Positions 5,680 through 5,680 of a stretch of DNA of 5,680 nt are shown piece after piece. The DNA is taken from positions 16,608 through 22,287 of the forward strand of contig JAKJFO010000048.1 in the NCBI GenBank assembly GCA_022704885.1. Reading direction: 5' to 3'. The translations under genes were made by a program, and so were the position numbers. The stretch comes from Candidatus Rifleibacteriota bacterium. GTDB taxonomy: Bacteria; Riflebacteria; Ozemobacteria; Ozemobacterales; Ozemobacteraceae. Numbering within the stretch: position 1 is the first letter of the stretch; the number at the start of each line of letters is the position of its first letter. The notes beneath the pieces are model-generated. The model did not search any database and was not told where the DNA came from. It saw only the letters and a list, made by a program, of their open reading frames with translations.

Positions 5680-5680
5680 G

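Overview
The window looks like bacterial chromosome of moderate GC (about 50% by eye), densely coded and apparently without mobile elements, RNA genes or CRISPR. Two prepilin-like proteins with the Gly|Phe/Ile...Glu5 processing motif point to a type IV pilus or type II secretion system, and so most likely to a diderm. Multi-HEAT proteins, a SpoIIE-type phosphatase and frequent TTG starts would fit a deep-branching, environmental lineage such as Candidatus Riflebacteria or relatives. That is a low-confidence guess from gene style, not from a marker gene.

Layout. On the + strand, bases 2-415 hold the 3' end of a SpoIIE/RsbU-type PP2C phosphatase gene. Three bases later begins, from its 3' end, a minus-strand block that fills the rest of the window (419-5679). 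Read in its own direction, right to left, it contains: (1) the 3' end of a HEAT-repeat gene, 5679-5395; (2) a HEAT-repeat protein with one membrane segment and a beta-rich C-terminal tail, 5411-4032; (3) a secreted SH3b-domain protein, 4035-3565; (4) a 720-residue single-anchor protein with a GspK/PilX-like N-terminus and a beta-rich body, 3568-1406; (5) a PilV/GspI-like minor pilin, 1406-975; (6) a PilW/GspJ-like minor pilin, 988-419. Every junction overlaps (17, 4, 4, 1 and 14 bases), so this is almost certainly one translationally coupled operon whose promoter lies beyond the right edge.

How the genes may work together. The last three genes mirror the GspI-GspJ-GspK (PilV-PilW-PilX) set that forms the initiating tip complex of pili and pseudopili. 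The large member is far bigger than usual GspK/PilX proteins and could be the tip cap or adhesin. The upstream genes add a cytoplasmic HEAT scaffold tethered to the membrane with an exported tail, and a periplasmic SH3b protein that could bind peptidoglycan. Together they suggest a pilus or secretion-assembly module with its own envelope-anchoring parts; this is inference from context. The first two HEAT frames may be a single gene broken by a +1 frameshift, because the second has no ribosome-binding site and the HEAT character runs across the junction.
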